From Blastocladiella britannica (Eukaryota > Blastocladiomycota > Blastocladiomycetes > Blastocladiales > Blastocladiaceae): a stretch of 38,953 bases of DNA. Of the stretch, positions 23,301 through 33,146 are shown piece by piece. Position 1 is the stretch's first letter. Each line of letters begins with the position of its first letter. A program made the position numbers and the translations under genes. The notes under the pieces were generated by a model. The model saw only the letters and a program-made list of their open reading frames with translations, did not search any database and had not been told where the DNA came from. The stretch covers positions 1 through 38,953 of the forward strand of contig MU624627.1 in the NCBI GenBank assembly GCA_025349905.2, written 5' to 3'.

Positions 23301-24483
23301 GCCCTGAGCAACAACTGGATCGGCAAATGCGGCCATAAGCGGCGGCACAAGCGCGCCACCCAACGCGGCGGGCGCGACCAGTAGGGCGGCGGCGGGCCCG
23401 GCGATGGGTGCTGCGGGTGTCGGTGTTCCAGGGTCGCTCAGGTGTAGCTGCTGTTGTTGATGCTGCTGTTGTTGTTCTTGCTGGAATGCCAACTCGCCCG
23501 ACAATGCCACAAGTGCGGCAGACGACGAGGCCGCGGTCGAAGCCGCCGAGGATGAGGACGGTGGCGGTGATGCCACGGTGGTGGGCGAGGGTGGGTTCGA
23601 GTCGTTACTGATGAAACACAACAAGTGACGGAGTTGAGTACTTGTTGAAGGGTTTCTCCGATTTTTTCTTCTTCTTTACTTCCCATTGCCCTGCCAGGTG
23701 CAACGGCAAGGGCAAGGAAAAAAAAAAGTAAAGAAAAACAGGTTATAAAAGTAAAGCGTACCGTGCGCGGGCACGCTTGGCAGTGTGTCGGTGGCGACGG
23801 AGATCCTCCGATTCAATACCGGGCGACGAAGACGTCTCGGAAGTATCGTCGTCGTCCGAGTCCGAGTCCAGCTCGGCGTGTGGGCGGCGGCGGGCCGGGC
23901 GCATCAGCAGCGACGCCGGCACCGTGTCCAGGTAGTCATCCATCAGGGCCGGTGGCGGGACCGGGGTGACTACGGAAGCGGCAGCAGCAGCGGCCGCCCC
24001 AAACAGGAACCCGGGCGGCATCATCGCAAACGAGTCGGGCCGCATGGCAGCGGCGACCGAGGCCAGCGGCACCCATACCGAGGGCGAGTTGGGGCCTGTG
24101 CCGTTCCCGGTGGAACCCTGAGGAGCAGAGACGGCGGTGCGGTCCATGCTGTCGAACCCAAACGCGAACCCGGCCATGGCCATGGGGTCGAGCGAGGGCA
24201 GCTCGAGCAGGTCGCGCTGCAGGTCGAGGTCGCCGGCGGCAGGAACAAAGGGGTCCAGGAGCGGCGACGCGGTCGGGGACGGGGGAGCGGCGCCCTCCAG
24301 GTCCGGCACGTCCGATCCGGCGTCGCTCTCATTGTCCAAGTCCATCATGCCGTCGAGCGTCCAGTCGCCAAAGAACACGGGCGCGGGTTCCTGGGTCAGG
24401 AGCATGTCGGGCTGGCCATCGGCGGCAGCGGCAGCATCAGCAACGGGGTAGTCGAACAGAGTGGCCGCCGGGTCGTTTAGCAT
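20376..24483 (-). CDS. large Gln/Ala/Pro-rich protein with hydrophobic C-terminal segment (about 1317 aa)
   Basis: Exon 1 runs from the ATG at 24483 to 23762 and exon 2 from 23607 to 20376, joined in phase 2 (donor GTACGC, acceptor TTTCATCAG). The 154-nt intron is long for this region, so a small extra exon is possible. Exon 1 encodes an acidic, Asp/Pro-rich, activation-domain-like region (LFDYP, DWTLDGMMDLDNESD), then an acidic stretch DSDSDDDDTSE and a basic cluster RRHRHTAKRARAR that could be a nuclear signal. Exon 2 is hundreds of residues of poly-Gln, Ala and Pro. It ends with two or three hydrophobic segments (VVMALAMAAIGAIMGHII, YVATYQVALLAHPALLAVLA). No folded domain is recognised. 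A transcription-related or membrane-tethered regulator is inferred. Confidence 0.65.
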
Positions 24484-25308
24484 GGGTGATGCAGAAGCGG
24501 CTTGGAGGCAAGGGAGAGTCGGACGGGCCAAGGTCGTCGTTCTCGAAAGGCGGAGAAGAGAGCGCGGCGGGGTCGTCCGCAGCGGGGTTGGGAGAGGCTA
24601 TTATACGGATTTACGGTGTTCAGATTTACGGTGTTCAGTTGCTTTTTTGAATTGAGGTTTATCTCCCTGTTCGCCTGTTCCGTCCCGTCCAAAAGAATAA
24701 AAGATACAAACTAACTTACCTCTGAGCAATGGCCGACAGCCTGAGAACGGATTGAGTGTCCTGACAAGGACGCTGAGGCAATGGTGGGGCGGCCAAGTGC
24801 GACGACAGAAATAGTCGGTTCAACGTGGGCAATTTAAAAATGGTTGAAGAGGGGTGGTTGGTTGGTTGGTTGGTTGGCAGTCGGGTCAAGGCTCACTTGC
24901 TTTCTCCTCTGCTTTCGTCGTTGTTGGTTGGTTGTTGTGGTATATAAAAATTTGTGAAATCAAGAAGAAAAAACAGCGAGAGAGAGAAGAGAGATGGCCA
25001 AAACAGCTTGTTGGATTCCTGAAGGTGGCGTGATTTGACTCACTTGCTAAGCTTTGCTGGAGGGCAGCGTTTTTTTTTTCTCGTCCTTGAGCGTATTGAC
25101 CTCCATCTTTCTGGGTGGTCGATCCTCTCGGCTTTCTCGACCCTGGTCAGCCCTGGCAGAGTGGGATGAATTCAGTTTTGAATTCAGTTTTTACCTCGGC
25201 ACCTTGCCCTCGAGCACCATCTGAGTCCCGCCGTCGACCTCGCGGTAACAGACTAAAAAAAATGCTTTCATACCGACCGACCATCCAAAAGATAAAAAAA
25301 TGAGTTTT
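24484..25308. other. long intergenic region (825 nt) upstream of the Gln-rich gene, with short tandem repeats
   Basis: No convincing coding exon is seen. On the minus strand a consensus donor (GTAAGT at 24719) and an acceptor (ATAATAG ending at 24598) could define a 122-nt intron in the 5' leader of the Gln-rich gene. Short repeats present are two 15-nt copies of GATTTACGGTGTTCA (24608-24637), a GGTT microsatellite (about 24855-24878), and two 12-nt copies of GAATTCAGTTTT (25168-25191). Poly-pyrimidine and GA-rich tracts fill much of the rest. It probably holds the promoter and leader of 20376-24483 and the 3' flank of the ArfGAP gene. Confidence 0.5.
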
Positions 25309-28300
25309 TCAGCCCCACGGGTTCTCCTCTATGCCCGCGCCCGCACCAGCACCAGTGCCAGTACCGCCAATATGGCTCCCGCCGCTGCCCATCGACGTCA
25401 TGCTCATAGCATCCAAGGGCCGCCGCGACAGTGACGCAGGCGATCCGCCGCCCAGGATCGACCCAGGTGTCGCGAGCATAGGACCACCAAAACCGCCGCC
25501 GCCGCCGTGGGCGACGATACCGCCGTCGTCCGCCGCTCCCCACCCACCGTCGCCGCTACCCACCGCGGCCGCTGCTGCTGTCATGGCCGCATGCTGGTTC
25601 GCCACATGCTGATTGTGCGCACCCACCGAGGTGGCTGCTGATGAAGTGGTAGATGGAGAGTCGCCTGGCAACGGCCGTCTCAGCGGCATCACTGGCCGCG
25701 AGATGGGTGACGAGGCTGCTGCTGCTGGCGATGGGGATGCCAGCGGCGCCGATTTGATTGGCGGAGAGACCACGCCGGCCACATCGTCGCGATGCAGCCC
25801 AAACTGCGACATTTGGAGCGCCACCACCGTCTGGGTTGCTGCCTTGTCGCCGCCACTCGGGTCGGCTTGGATGATGGCCATGGCCACGTCGAGTGGCGTC
25901 TGCATAATTTTACAAGTCAGTCACACCCCTCAAAACAAAGAAAAAAAATTGGCATGTACCTGACCACGCACGTCCTTGGCGTCATGTGGAGCACCGGCAC
26001 GCCCCACCAGCCGATAGATCATGCTCGAGTTGGCAGCCGATGCGGCATAGTGCACGGGCGTCCACCCGTCGCGGTCAGCAGCAGACGGACTGGCGCCCCA
26101 TTGCAGGAGGAACTCGGCCGCAACATTGTTTCCAGCGCGAATGGCCTCGTGCAAAGCAGTGCGGTACGCGTGGGTCGGGTGCTGCCAGTCGACGACAGCG
26201 CCGACCGCCAGTAGTGCCAGCGCGCGCGGGAGAGCGCCAGCGCGGATCGCGTCCCAGAACGCCTCGTGGGTAGATGGCGGCCCGCCGCCATCTACGGCCG
26301 ACTGTGCCGACGTGAGCGGCGCCAGCACGTGGTCGCGATCGACCCATTCGCGCGCCACGTATTTTTTACGCAAGTATGCTTCGCGCGTCGCGCGGTCGAC
26401 CGACGGCTCGATCCCGATGACTCCGGCCTGTCGGTGCAAGTACACGGCGTTGACGGCGTCGTTTCCGAGCGCGCACATGATCCCGACAATCTCGTCGTCC
26501 CACTTGTCGAGAATCAGCGACCGCGTCTTGGAGACCGCGGTGCCGAATCCGCGGTGGATCCCCGAGCATTCGATGCACAGAACCACGCCCAGGTTGATGG
26601 CCGCCCATTCTGGGTCGCTCTGCCCGCAGTCGCCGCACACCACGTTGCCCGCGGTGGCCAGGATCTCTGCCACGCGCGCGCGATGGTTGGCGGTCGCACG
26701 GTTGGCCTCGAGAATCGCGGGGGACACTTCCATCGTGCCATTGCCGCTGCTGGCGCTCAATGCGCTGCCGCCGGCGGCTATGCTGCCCGATACTGATCCC
26801 GAGAGCTTGTGCTTGTGCTTGCCGTTTCCGACCCCAAGCATTGGTACATCGGGCGACGTGGCGAACAACGCGCCGCCGATCGCTTTTTGCAGCGCATCGA
26901 TCCATGCCGACATGTCCTCTTCGGACTCGGCTTGCAGTGTATATTGTCTGATTTTTTTTTTTTTTTTTTCGTTAGTTTATTCAAGCGACAAAAGCAAAAA
27001 GTAAACGTACTTGCTGGATGAAATGATTTGGAATGCAAAGCGACGCTCTCCAGCCGCAGGCTCGCACGCCTTGACAGTCGAGAGGCCTTTTTAAGAAATG
27101 ATATCATTGGTGAGGAATTTGATAGCAGAAAAATAAGAGAAATTTGAGCGTACGCAAGTTCACGGCCACAGTCGGCTCTTCCTCCTTGTCTCGCGACTGG
27201 TACACGAGCAGCTCGCCGCGGATCGTGAAATACCGACGCGACCACGTGGTGACGCGCATGCGCTGGCCCTGGTTCTTTTTCAGCAAGTACCCAGCGCGGA
27301 ACACCTGCTCGTCCGGCGGCCGGTCCACCACATCCCAATCGTCCGATTCGTGCGTATCGGCTGGTGACGATGCTCGAAGCGCCGGGGACGCGGATTTGGT
27401 CGGCGGGCTCGGGCCCTTGAACGCATCTGTACACAGGATGTGATCAGCTCCAATTTTTTTTTTTTTTTACTCGTGGTGAAAGTGAATTGATAATGTACCA
27501 AACATGCCCTTCTGGAGCGGATCGTACGAGTTGTCCGCGTTCAGCAGCAGCTTTGCACGCAAGGCCTCGGCCTTGGCCATCTGGGACTGGGCGTCGGCGG
27601 ATGCGCGTCCAGCAGCGGTCTGAAACTGCTCGACACGCGGCTTCATGAGCTGGTTGAGCAGGCCAATAGTCTGCGAGTGGAGTGAGACGCTGATCCCGAG
27701 CCACTCAAACGTCCGGGTCATCAGCTCGGGCTTGCGGGCGGCAGCAGCAGCGTTGAGACGGGTCGCGAACGTGAGCGCAGCCTCGTGGAACGTCTTGCGT
27801 GCCGCGGCCACCTCTTTTGCCGACTTGGGGATCGCTCCGTCCCCGGCTTTCCGGTCCAAGTACTTGTCGAGCGCGGCATCCGCAGCTTCCGACGCCTGGT
27901 TGAACCGTTTCCGCGCGTCCTTGATTCCGGGCGCCGTGTCGGCGACCAGCTTGTCGAGCGATGCGAGCACCACGTTGTTGGTCAGCTCCGCGTAATGCGT
28001 GTACATCGACCGGTACGACTCCAGTTCGTCGGTCAATCGGTTCTGGAACGAGTCCCATTCGGCGTCGCCGTCCGACAGCACCCGCGACGTGCGCAACAGG
28101 TCTTCGGAGAACAAACGGTGCTTTTCGACCAGCACCCGGATCGATTCCAGGTGCGCGCGGCCGCTCTTGGAGACTGACCGAAGCATGGCCTCGTACCGCC
28201 AAAACGCGGCCTCGGCCTCGTCCAGGGTTCGCCGGTGCGTCGGAGGGTCGGTGTAGCAGTCGCGCAAGTTGAGTAACGGCCATTTCAGGGGTTTGGTGTT

Positions 28301-28372
28301 ATTGTATCCGCCAGCGCTCGGCACGGGTGAAGCTGCACCGACTATCCCACCATCGATCGGTGAATTGGACAT
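25309..28372 (-). CDS. BAR-PH-ArfGAP-ankyrin protein (ACAP/ASAP-like, about 933 aa)
   Basis: Exons are 28372-27499, 27426-27154, 27086-27011, 26947-25960 and 25899-25309, all joined in frame. Residues about 25-270 form a helical BAR domain. A PH domain follows at about 333-430 (AGYLLKKN, WSRRYFTI, ending in the WIDALQ helix). The ArfGAP zinc finger is C512-x2-C515-x16-C532-x2-C535, with the arginine finger in CSGIHR (R540). Ankyrin repeats lie at about 640-755 (TALHEAIRAG, GWTPVHYAA, GQTPLDVA). The C-terminal 170 residues are Ser/Ala/Gly-rich and disordered. The protein should sense membrane curvature and phosphoinositides and stimulate GTP hydrolysis on Arf at endosomal or plasma membranes. 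All key ArfGAP residues are present. Confidence 0.93.
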
Positions 28373-28527
28373 TTTTTGTCTTGTTATTGGATTTGGTGCT
28401 TTATTTGCTACCGATATTGGACGAGGCGGGGCGGAGGGTGTACTCGAATACGCTGGCTTTGTGCTCGCTGTAAACTTTTCGGTTGGGAAGAGCGATCGTT
28501 TTTTTACGCCACTCGACCATCACACCA

Positions 28528-30469
28528 TCACAGCGACGAGGACCTAACCAACCGCGCAGCCACCCACCCGAGCACCAGCTCCAGATCGGCCGCCTCGCAC
28601 CGCACCGCGCCGCGCGCCAGTGCTTCGATCGCGTGCAACGCGAGCGGCCGGCCCAGCACCGCGTCGGTTCGGCCCTCGACCGGCGGCGCGCCGTTGGGAA
28701 ACATGAATCCGCTCCACGGATTACTATCATCGGGCACCGCCGCCGCCGCCTCGCTGTTGTCCGCCAGAATTTGATCCAAGAACGCCGCAATGTCAGCCGC
28801 CGGCGGCGGTTTCCGTTCGGGCGGCAGATCTGACGGCGCCAACTGCCTCGTCGTGGTTGGTGTCAGCGACGCGCCGTACTCGGGCACGGCGGCGCGCGTC
28901 CATGCTAAAAACGCGTGTGGATGGGAGGCTGCCCACGCCATGAGCGCCGGGTACGTCGCGGGCGGGTTGTGTCGCGACAGCGCGTACGGGTTGGGTACAC
29001 TTACATCCTCACCCTGTTCTGGCGGAACGGTAGAAGATGATCGTTGCCGCGAGGAAACGGCCCGCGCCGCCAGAACCGCCACCGCGGCCATCACCAGCTC
29101 CGGGTTCCGCGGCGACTCGCGCGGATCCAGGGCGCGGGGGTCGCGGAGCAGCGGTTGCGCTCGGGCCCATTGCAAGGTGCTGTTGTCGGAACCAGAACTG
29201 GTTGGTGGTGGAGGTGCCAATGTGCCGAGAATGGCGGTCGCGGCCGTGAAAAACGGGAGCGGGAGCCGCCACTCAAGCGTCCACCGGTAAAAAATACAGG
29301 CGGCCGGCGGCGACGGGATCGCGATGCCGTAATGATCGCTGAGCAGGTGTGCGAGATCGGTGACGTGGGTGCGGAGGCGCCGCGTTCCTGGCATGTACTG
29401 TTATTTTGTTGTGAGGACTCGATTTTGATGCCTCAGACAACGTAAAAGTACCCATGGCTGCAATGAATGATGGAAGCGGCTCATCAGCGCCTTTTGGAGT
29501 CGCCGCGGCAGCGAGTCGAATGCAGTCAGGTACGGAATGTCGTTGGCCATGCACATCCTATTCAATAGGTTGAGTATTCAGCAAGAAAGGAAAATGATAG
29601 CAAGGAATACCGGTGAATGTCGGCCACAAGCATCGGAATGCGAAGCATGGTGCATGCCAGGTACAGAATAGCCGGCGCCATGGGCAGCGTCAGGGTGGCG
29701 ATCGATGACGATCCGGAGGCAACACTTGCAGTTGTCCTCTCACTGCGCGTTCGTTGCCGGCGCCGCCGTACACCAGCAGTCGACGATGATGCCGACGACT
29801 TACCGCGCCCAATGTGCTCGTTGTCCGCCAACTCAGTATCTGCATCATTTGGATCCAGAGTGTATCCCAGGCGGTCATTGTTGTCCGCATCGCTGTCGCC
29901 CTCGTCCTCGGAATCCGTCACGTCGGCCAGGTTCACAGTCGTATGGGACGATAATGGTCCATTGGCAATAGCAGTTGGAGCGGTAGTGCTGACAATAGGA
30001 GAGGCAGGCCGCGGCATTTCTGGCGGGTTGGCCTCGACGTACAAAAGCCAGATATCGCAGCAGATGGACTGTGTACTTGGCCCAAGTATTCAGTTACCAC
30101 CGCCATATACGATATAAAAAAGGGACGAACCACAAACTCGTCGCCGGCGCCGTATCGAGTTACCAGTGCCAGAGCCATGGACAAGAGCATGTGTCCAAAC
30201 GCTTCGAACGCGAGCATTTTGCCCTCGGCACCATAGACGACCACGACGGCGGTTTTGCGGCGGTGAAGGGCGCGTCCCTGTTGCTTGCGGCCGCGCTTGA
30301 GAAGACGCAGCCCGCCCTGCATCATGGTGTCGTCGTCGGCCGCGTCCTCGTAGTAGCCATGGATCTGGTGGCCGAGCGTGCAGTACAGCGCGCCGTCACG
30401 CTTGCGGAACGTGGTGGTCTGGCAGACCGGGCACGGAGCGCGTTTTCCCTTCTTGCGCGGTTGTTCCAT
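28528..30469 (-). CDS. RRN7: Rrn7/TAF1B-like RNA polymerase I initiation factor (about 589 aa)
   Basis: Exons 30469-30134, 30068-29611, 29557-29452 and 29397-28528 are all in frame. The N-terminus carries the family zinc ribbon C13-x2-C16...C30-x3-H34 (CPVCQTTTF, DGALYCTLGHQ). After an acidic, Ser-rich linker (SEDEGDSDADNND) come the cyclin-fold signatures ILYLACTMLRIPMLVADI and DIPYLTAFDSLPRRLQ, then a second helical domain (FYRWTLEWRLPLPFF). Rrn7 is the TFIIB-like subunit of core factor that recruits Pol I to the rDNA promoter. Length and domain order fit the family. It is divergent from ribosomal protein eS28. Confidence 0.85.
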
Positions 30470-30542
30470 TTGTTTTGCTGGGGAGGACTTGCGGCTGAGC
30501 TATCAAGGTCCTTCCTCTCACGATTAATTTTATTAAATCAAA
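30470..30542. promoter_or_regulatory. 73-nt shared promoter of Rrn7 and eS28
   Basis: Only 73 nt separate the start codons of a Pol I initiation factor and a ribosomal protein gene. The half near eS28 is AT-rich (ATTAATTTTATTAAATC); the half near Rrn7 is GC-richer. Coordinated control of ribosome production from a bidirectional promoter is inferred. I do not recognise a specific factor site. Confidence 0.5.
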
Positions 30543-31136
30543 ATGGTACAACGCATTTTAACTTGTCGACTGGTCACCTCGCATCTGGACGCGGAGGGAG
30601 GAGCATATCTACATTTGCGCCCGCAATGGCACACGAACAACGACGACGACTTGGTCGATGATATATCGTTAAATTCGCGGATGGACTGGCGTGGACACGC
30701 ACCCAAAACCGCAGAATTATCGTACTCCGAGTGCTGTGCTGCTCTGTGCTAGTATACCGTTATTATGCCTCCCCGCTCGACTCCAGAAAGCGAAAAATCG
30801 CTTCAAAAGAAGTAGAAAACGTGAAATACACGCCAGAAACTAACGCCAATTTTTTTTTGTCACAAACCAGGACGCGAAGCAGTCTGCTATCAAGCTCGCC
30901 AAGGTCACCGAGGTGCTCGGCCGCACTGGCTCCCGTGGTGGTGTCACCCAGGTACATAGTTTTATGTAACAAAAGTAACTACAGAAAATATTGAAATTGC
31001 AAAAAAAAAACAGGTCCGCGTTGTCTTCCTTGACGACGACAAGCGTCAGATCATCCGCAACGTGAAGGGCCCCGTCAAGAAGGACGACATCCTGACCCTC
31101 CTCGAGTCCGAGCGGGAGGCACGCCGTCTGCGTTAA
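30543..31136 (+). CDS. RPS28: ribosomal protein eS28 (68 aa)
   Basis: Exons 30871-30951 and 31014-31136 encode a near-complete eS28: [36 protein letters not shown] and the family's C-terminus [12 protein letters not shown]. The first coding exon appears to be the ATG alone at 30543-30545, followed at once by a GTACAA donor and a 325-nt intron ending in a T-rich tract and CAAACCAG. This gives MDAKQ..., the expected length and start. No other ATG upstream of exon 2 can be spliced in this phase. eS28 sits near the mRNA exit of the small ribosomal subunit. Confidence 0.9.
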
Positions 31137-31248
31137 TCTGGTTCCATCTCTGGTCCAGCTCTCCGATTTTGCTTGTTTTGTTCAATAATGCAAGCGACAA
31201 TGGTTCATTTCATTTTCTCTTTCGTTTCATCGACGCAATCAAAAAATT

Positions 31249-31777
31249 ATGTCGCAATTCCGACCTCTCGGTGGTGTTTTGGCGCGATCGTTCCACTCGA
31301 CGGCGATCGCACGCAACTTGGTCCCTCCACCACGCGCCAACGCTGCTCCCAGGTAAAAAAACCACAACAACATCCTCTGGTCCCAGGCTCACCAAAAAAT
31401 GTAATAGCCAGCTCACGGACCGCCAGTACACGCAGCTGGCCGACCAGGAGCTCGACCGGTTCCTAGACGCGCTAGAGCAGCTCGGCGACGAGCACCCGGG
31501 TCTTCCACCGGGCTACGATGTATCGCTCTCCTCCGGCGTGCTCACTTTGCACTTGGGCACTGGCCGCACATATGTGATCAACAAGCAGCCACCAAACATG
31601 CAGCTGTGGCTGTCGAGTCCCATTTCGGGCCCGCGCCGGTTCGATTACCACTCAGAGTTGCGCGATTGGGTCGATGCACGGCCTGGGAACCCCACTGCGC
31701 GACTGTTTCCGTTGGTCGCGGGCGAAATCAAAACGTTGGTCCCGGGCGCAGATATCGCTGCGTACGACGATCAATGA
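31249..31777 (+). CDS. YFH1: frataxin, mitochondrial iron-sulfur cluster assembly factor (157 aa)
   Basis: Exons 31249-31352 and 31408-31777 are joined by a 55-nt phase-2 intron. The N-terminus (SQFRPLGGVLARSFHSTAIA) is a classic mitochondrial presequence. The mature part has the acidic helix 1 (LADQELDRFLDALEQLGDE), then GYDVSLSSGVLTLHL, and the family hallmark YVINKQPPNMQLWLSSPISG. Frataxin modulates cysteine desulfurase in Fe-S cluster synthesis. The length matches the family. The gene converges with the Sgf73-like gene with 96 nt between stops. Confidence 0.95.
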
Positions 31778-31873
31778 ATGCTCCATTTTTTATATTGGTA
31801 TTTTTGGTTGGGATGTGGGATAAGGTGGGGTATGATCTACAACGGTACACACGCTCTTCGAAACGAGAGAGCT

Positions 31874-33111
31874 TCAACTAGCCGACGACGATGCGGCCGA
31901 CGCCGCCGCGGGCCATCCGAGGTACCCGGCCGCTTGCAGCGCCGCCCGCACCTGGTGAAGCGCAGCGCAATGGGACCGATCCTGACGCCAGTCGGGCGTT
32001 GGCGCCGCAATGCTTCGAGCGGGGGCCAGTCGCTTGACGGCCTCCAGTAAATGGACTGCCTCGGTTTCATGGTCCACGCGAGGCAATGGCCGGTGCATTG
32101 GAGTTGTTGATGATGAGGTTCCCATTGCTGCTGCTGCTGAAGTGGCGAGCTCGTGTTGTTGCTTACTGGCCACTATTGTTGCAGGACGTGAGCGAAAGGT
32201 GAAAGGAGGACCAAAAAAAAAAAACGCACATTGGCTCCCGCGCAGCAACTCCAACAACACGCTCAGGTCCTGGGACCGGCCGGTCACTGCGCGCCGCATC
32301 AAGATCGGGTGCTTTTTGCACGTCAGTACGCGACGGCACGGCTCGGTTCCGGGCGGGTCCACCACCCCGCAGTGCTTGTCAGGATCGTACGGCGGCGGGA
32401 TCTTGCCTCCACGGGTGTTGCGGCCATGATTTCCACTCGTCTCGGTCGCTGCTGCAGCATCCTGGGCAGACGAAGAGCCATCGATGGTGGCAGTTCGACT
32501 GCGCTTGGACGGCGGCAGTTGGTGTTGGGCGTCGCTCTCGGACGTGTTTTCTGTGGTTTTGTCAAATGAAAAGACATAAATGAATGAATGCAAATAAACG
32601 CACGCCTCGAGGCAGGCTTCCGCTTCCGAGCAGGTGCCAGTGTCATCTTGGCCACCGCCTGCACGGTCGCCGTAGTAGGGAGATGACTTGGAGCCGGAAA
32701 CGGTGTGGCGTTGCCATTCACACCCATGCCGTTACCGTGACCGTTGCTACCAACCACCACGGCTCCCTCTGCGGTCATGGGCAGGTCAAAGTCCAGATCG
32801 CCCAGCAAGTCGTCCATGGTTGCAGAGAGGGCATCATTATTGTCATTTCTGTCCAGCATGGGCTCGGCCGCGGCCGGGATCGCATTGGCTGGTACCTCCA
32901 TTGCTGTTACCATTGAGCTACTTGGACGATTGAAGGCAGCGATGTTAGTAGATGCTTTGGCTGCTTGTGCACGAGCAACAGCCATGGCGACGGCTCGCTG
33001 GCACCGCTGCCGGTGTCCCGACGCGACCGAGACCAGCAAGGAGCGGTGGCATTGAGCACAGACCAGGATATCGGGATCGGAAATGGCTGCGGCGGGCGGT
33101 CGGGTCGACAT
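31874..33111 (-). CDS. SGF73: Sgf73/ataxin-7-like SAGA subunit (about 375 aa)
   Basis: Exons 33111-32604, 32550-32230 and 32172-31874 join in phase 1 (both donors GTGCGT). An N-terminal C2HC zinc finger (C18-x2-C21...H33-x3-C37) matches the ZnF that anchors Sgf73 in the deubiquitinase module. The SCA7 domain spans about 222-275: YDPDKHCGV, then PCRRVLTCKKHP (zinc ligands C230, C241, C248, H251), RRAVTGRS and a terminal helix. A basic stretch (ARKRKP) separates the two. The protein would tie the deubiquitinase module to SAGA in the nucleus. The second intron is a multiple of three, so the unspliced frame stays open. Its start is 35 nt from the divergent W-repeat gene. Confidence 0.88.
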
Positions 33112-33146
33112 TCTTTAACTCCTCTTTGAAAGAGCTCTTGGTGAAA

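Noticed and set aside
20954..23359. Large ORFs in other frames of the Gln-rich gene
   Set aside because: CAG/CTG-type repeats leave several frames open; only the 20376 frame continues through to a spliced start with an ATG.
24855..24878. GGTT repeat as a telomere-like or regulatory array
   Set aside because: It is only about six short copies in a low-complexity promoter region and does not match a known fungal telomere unit.
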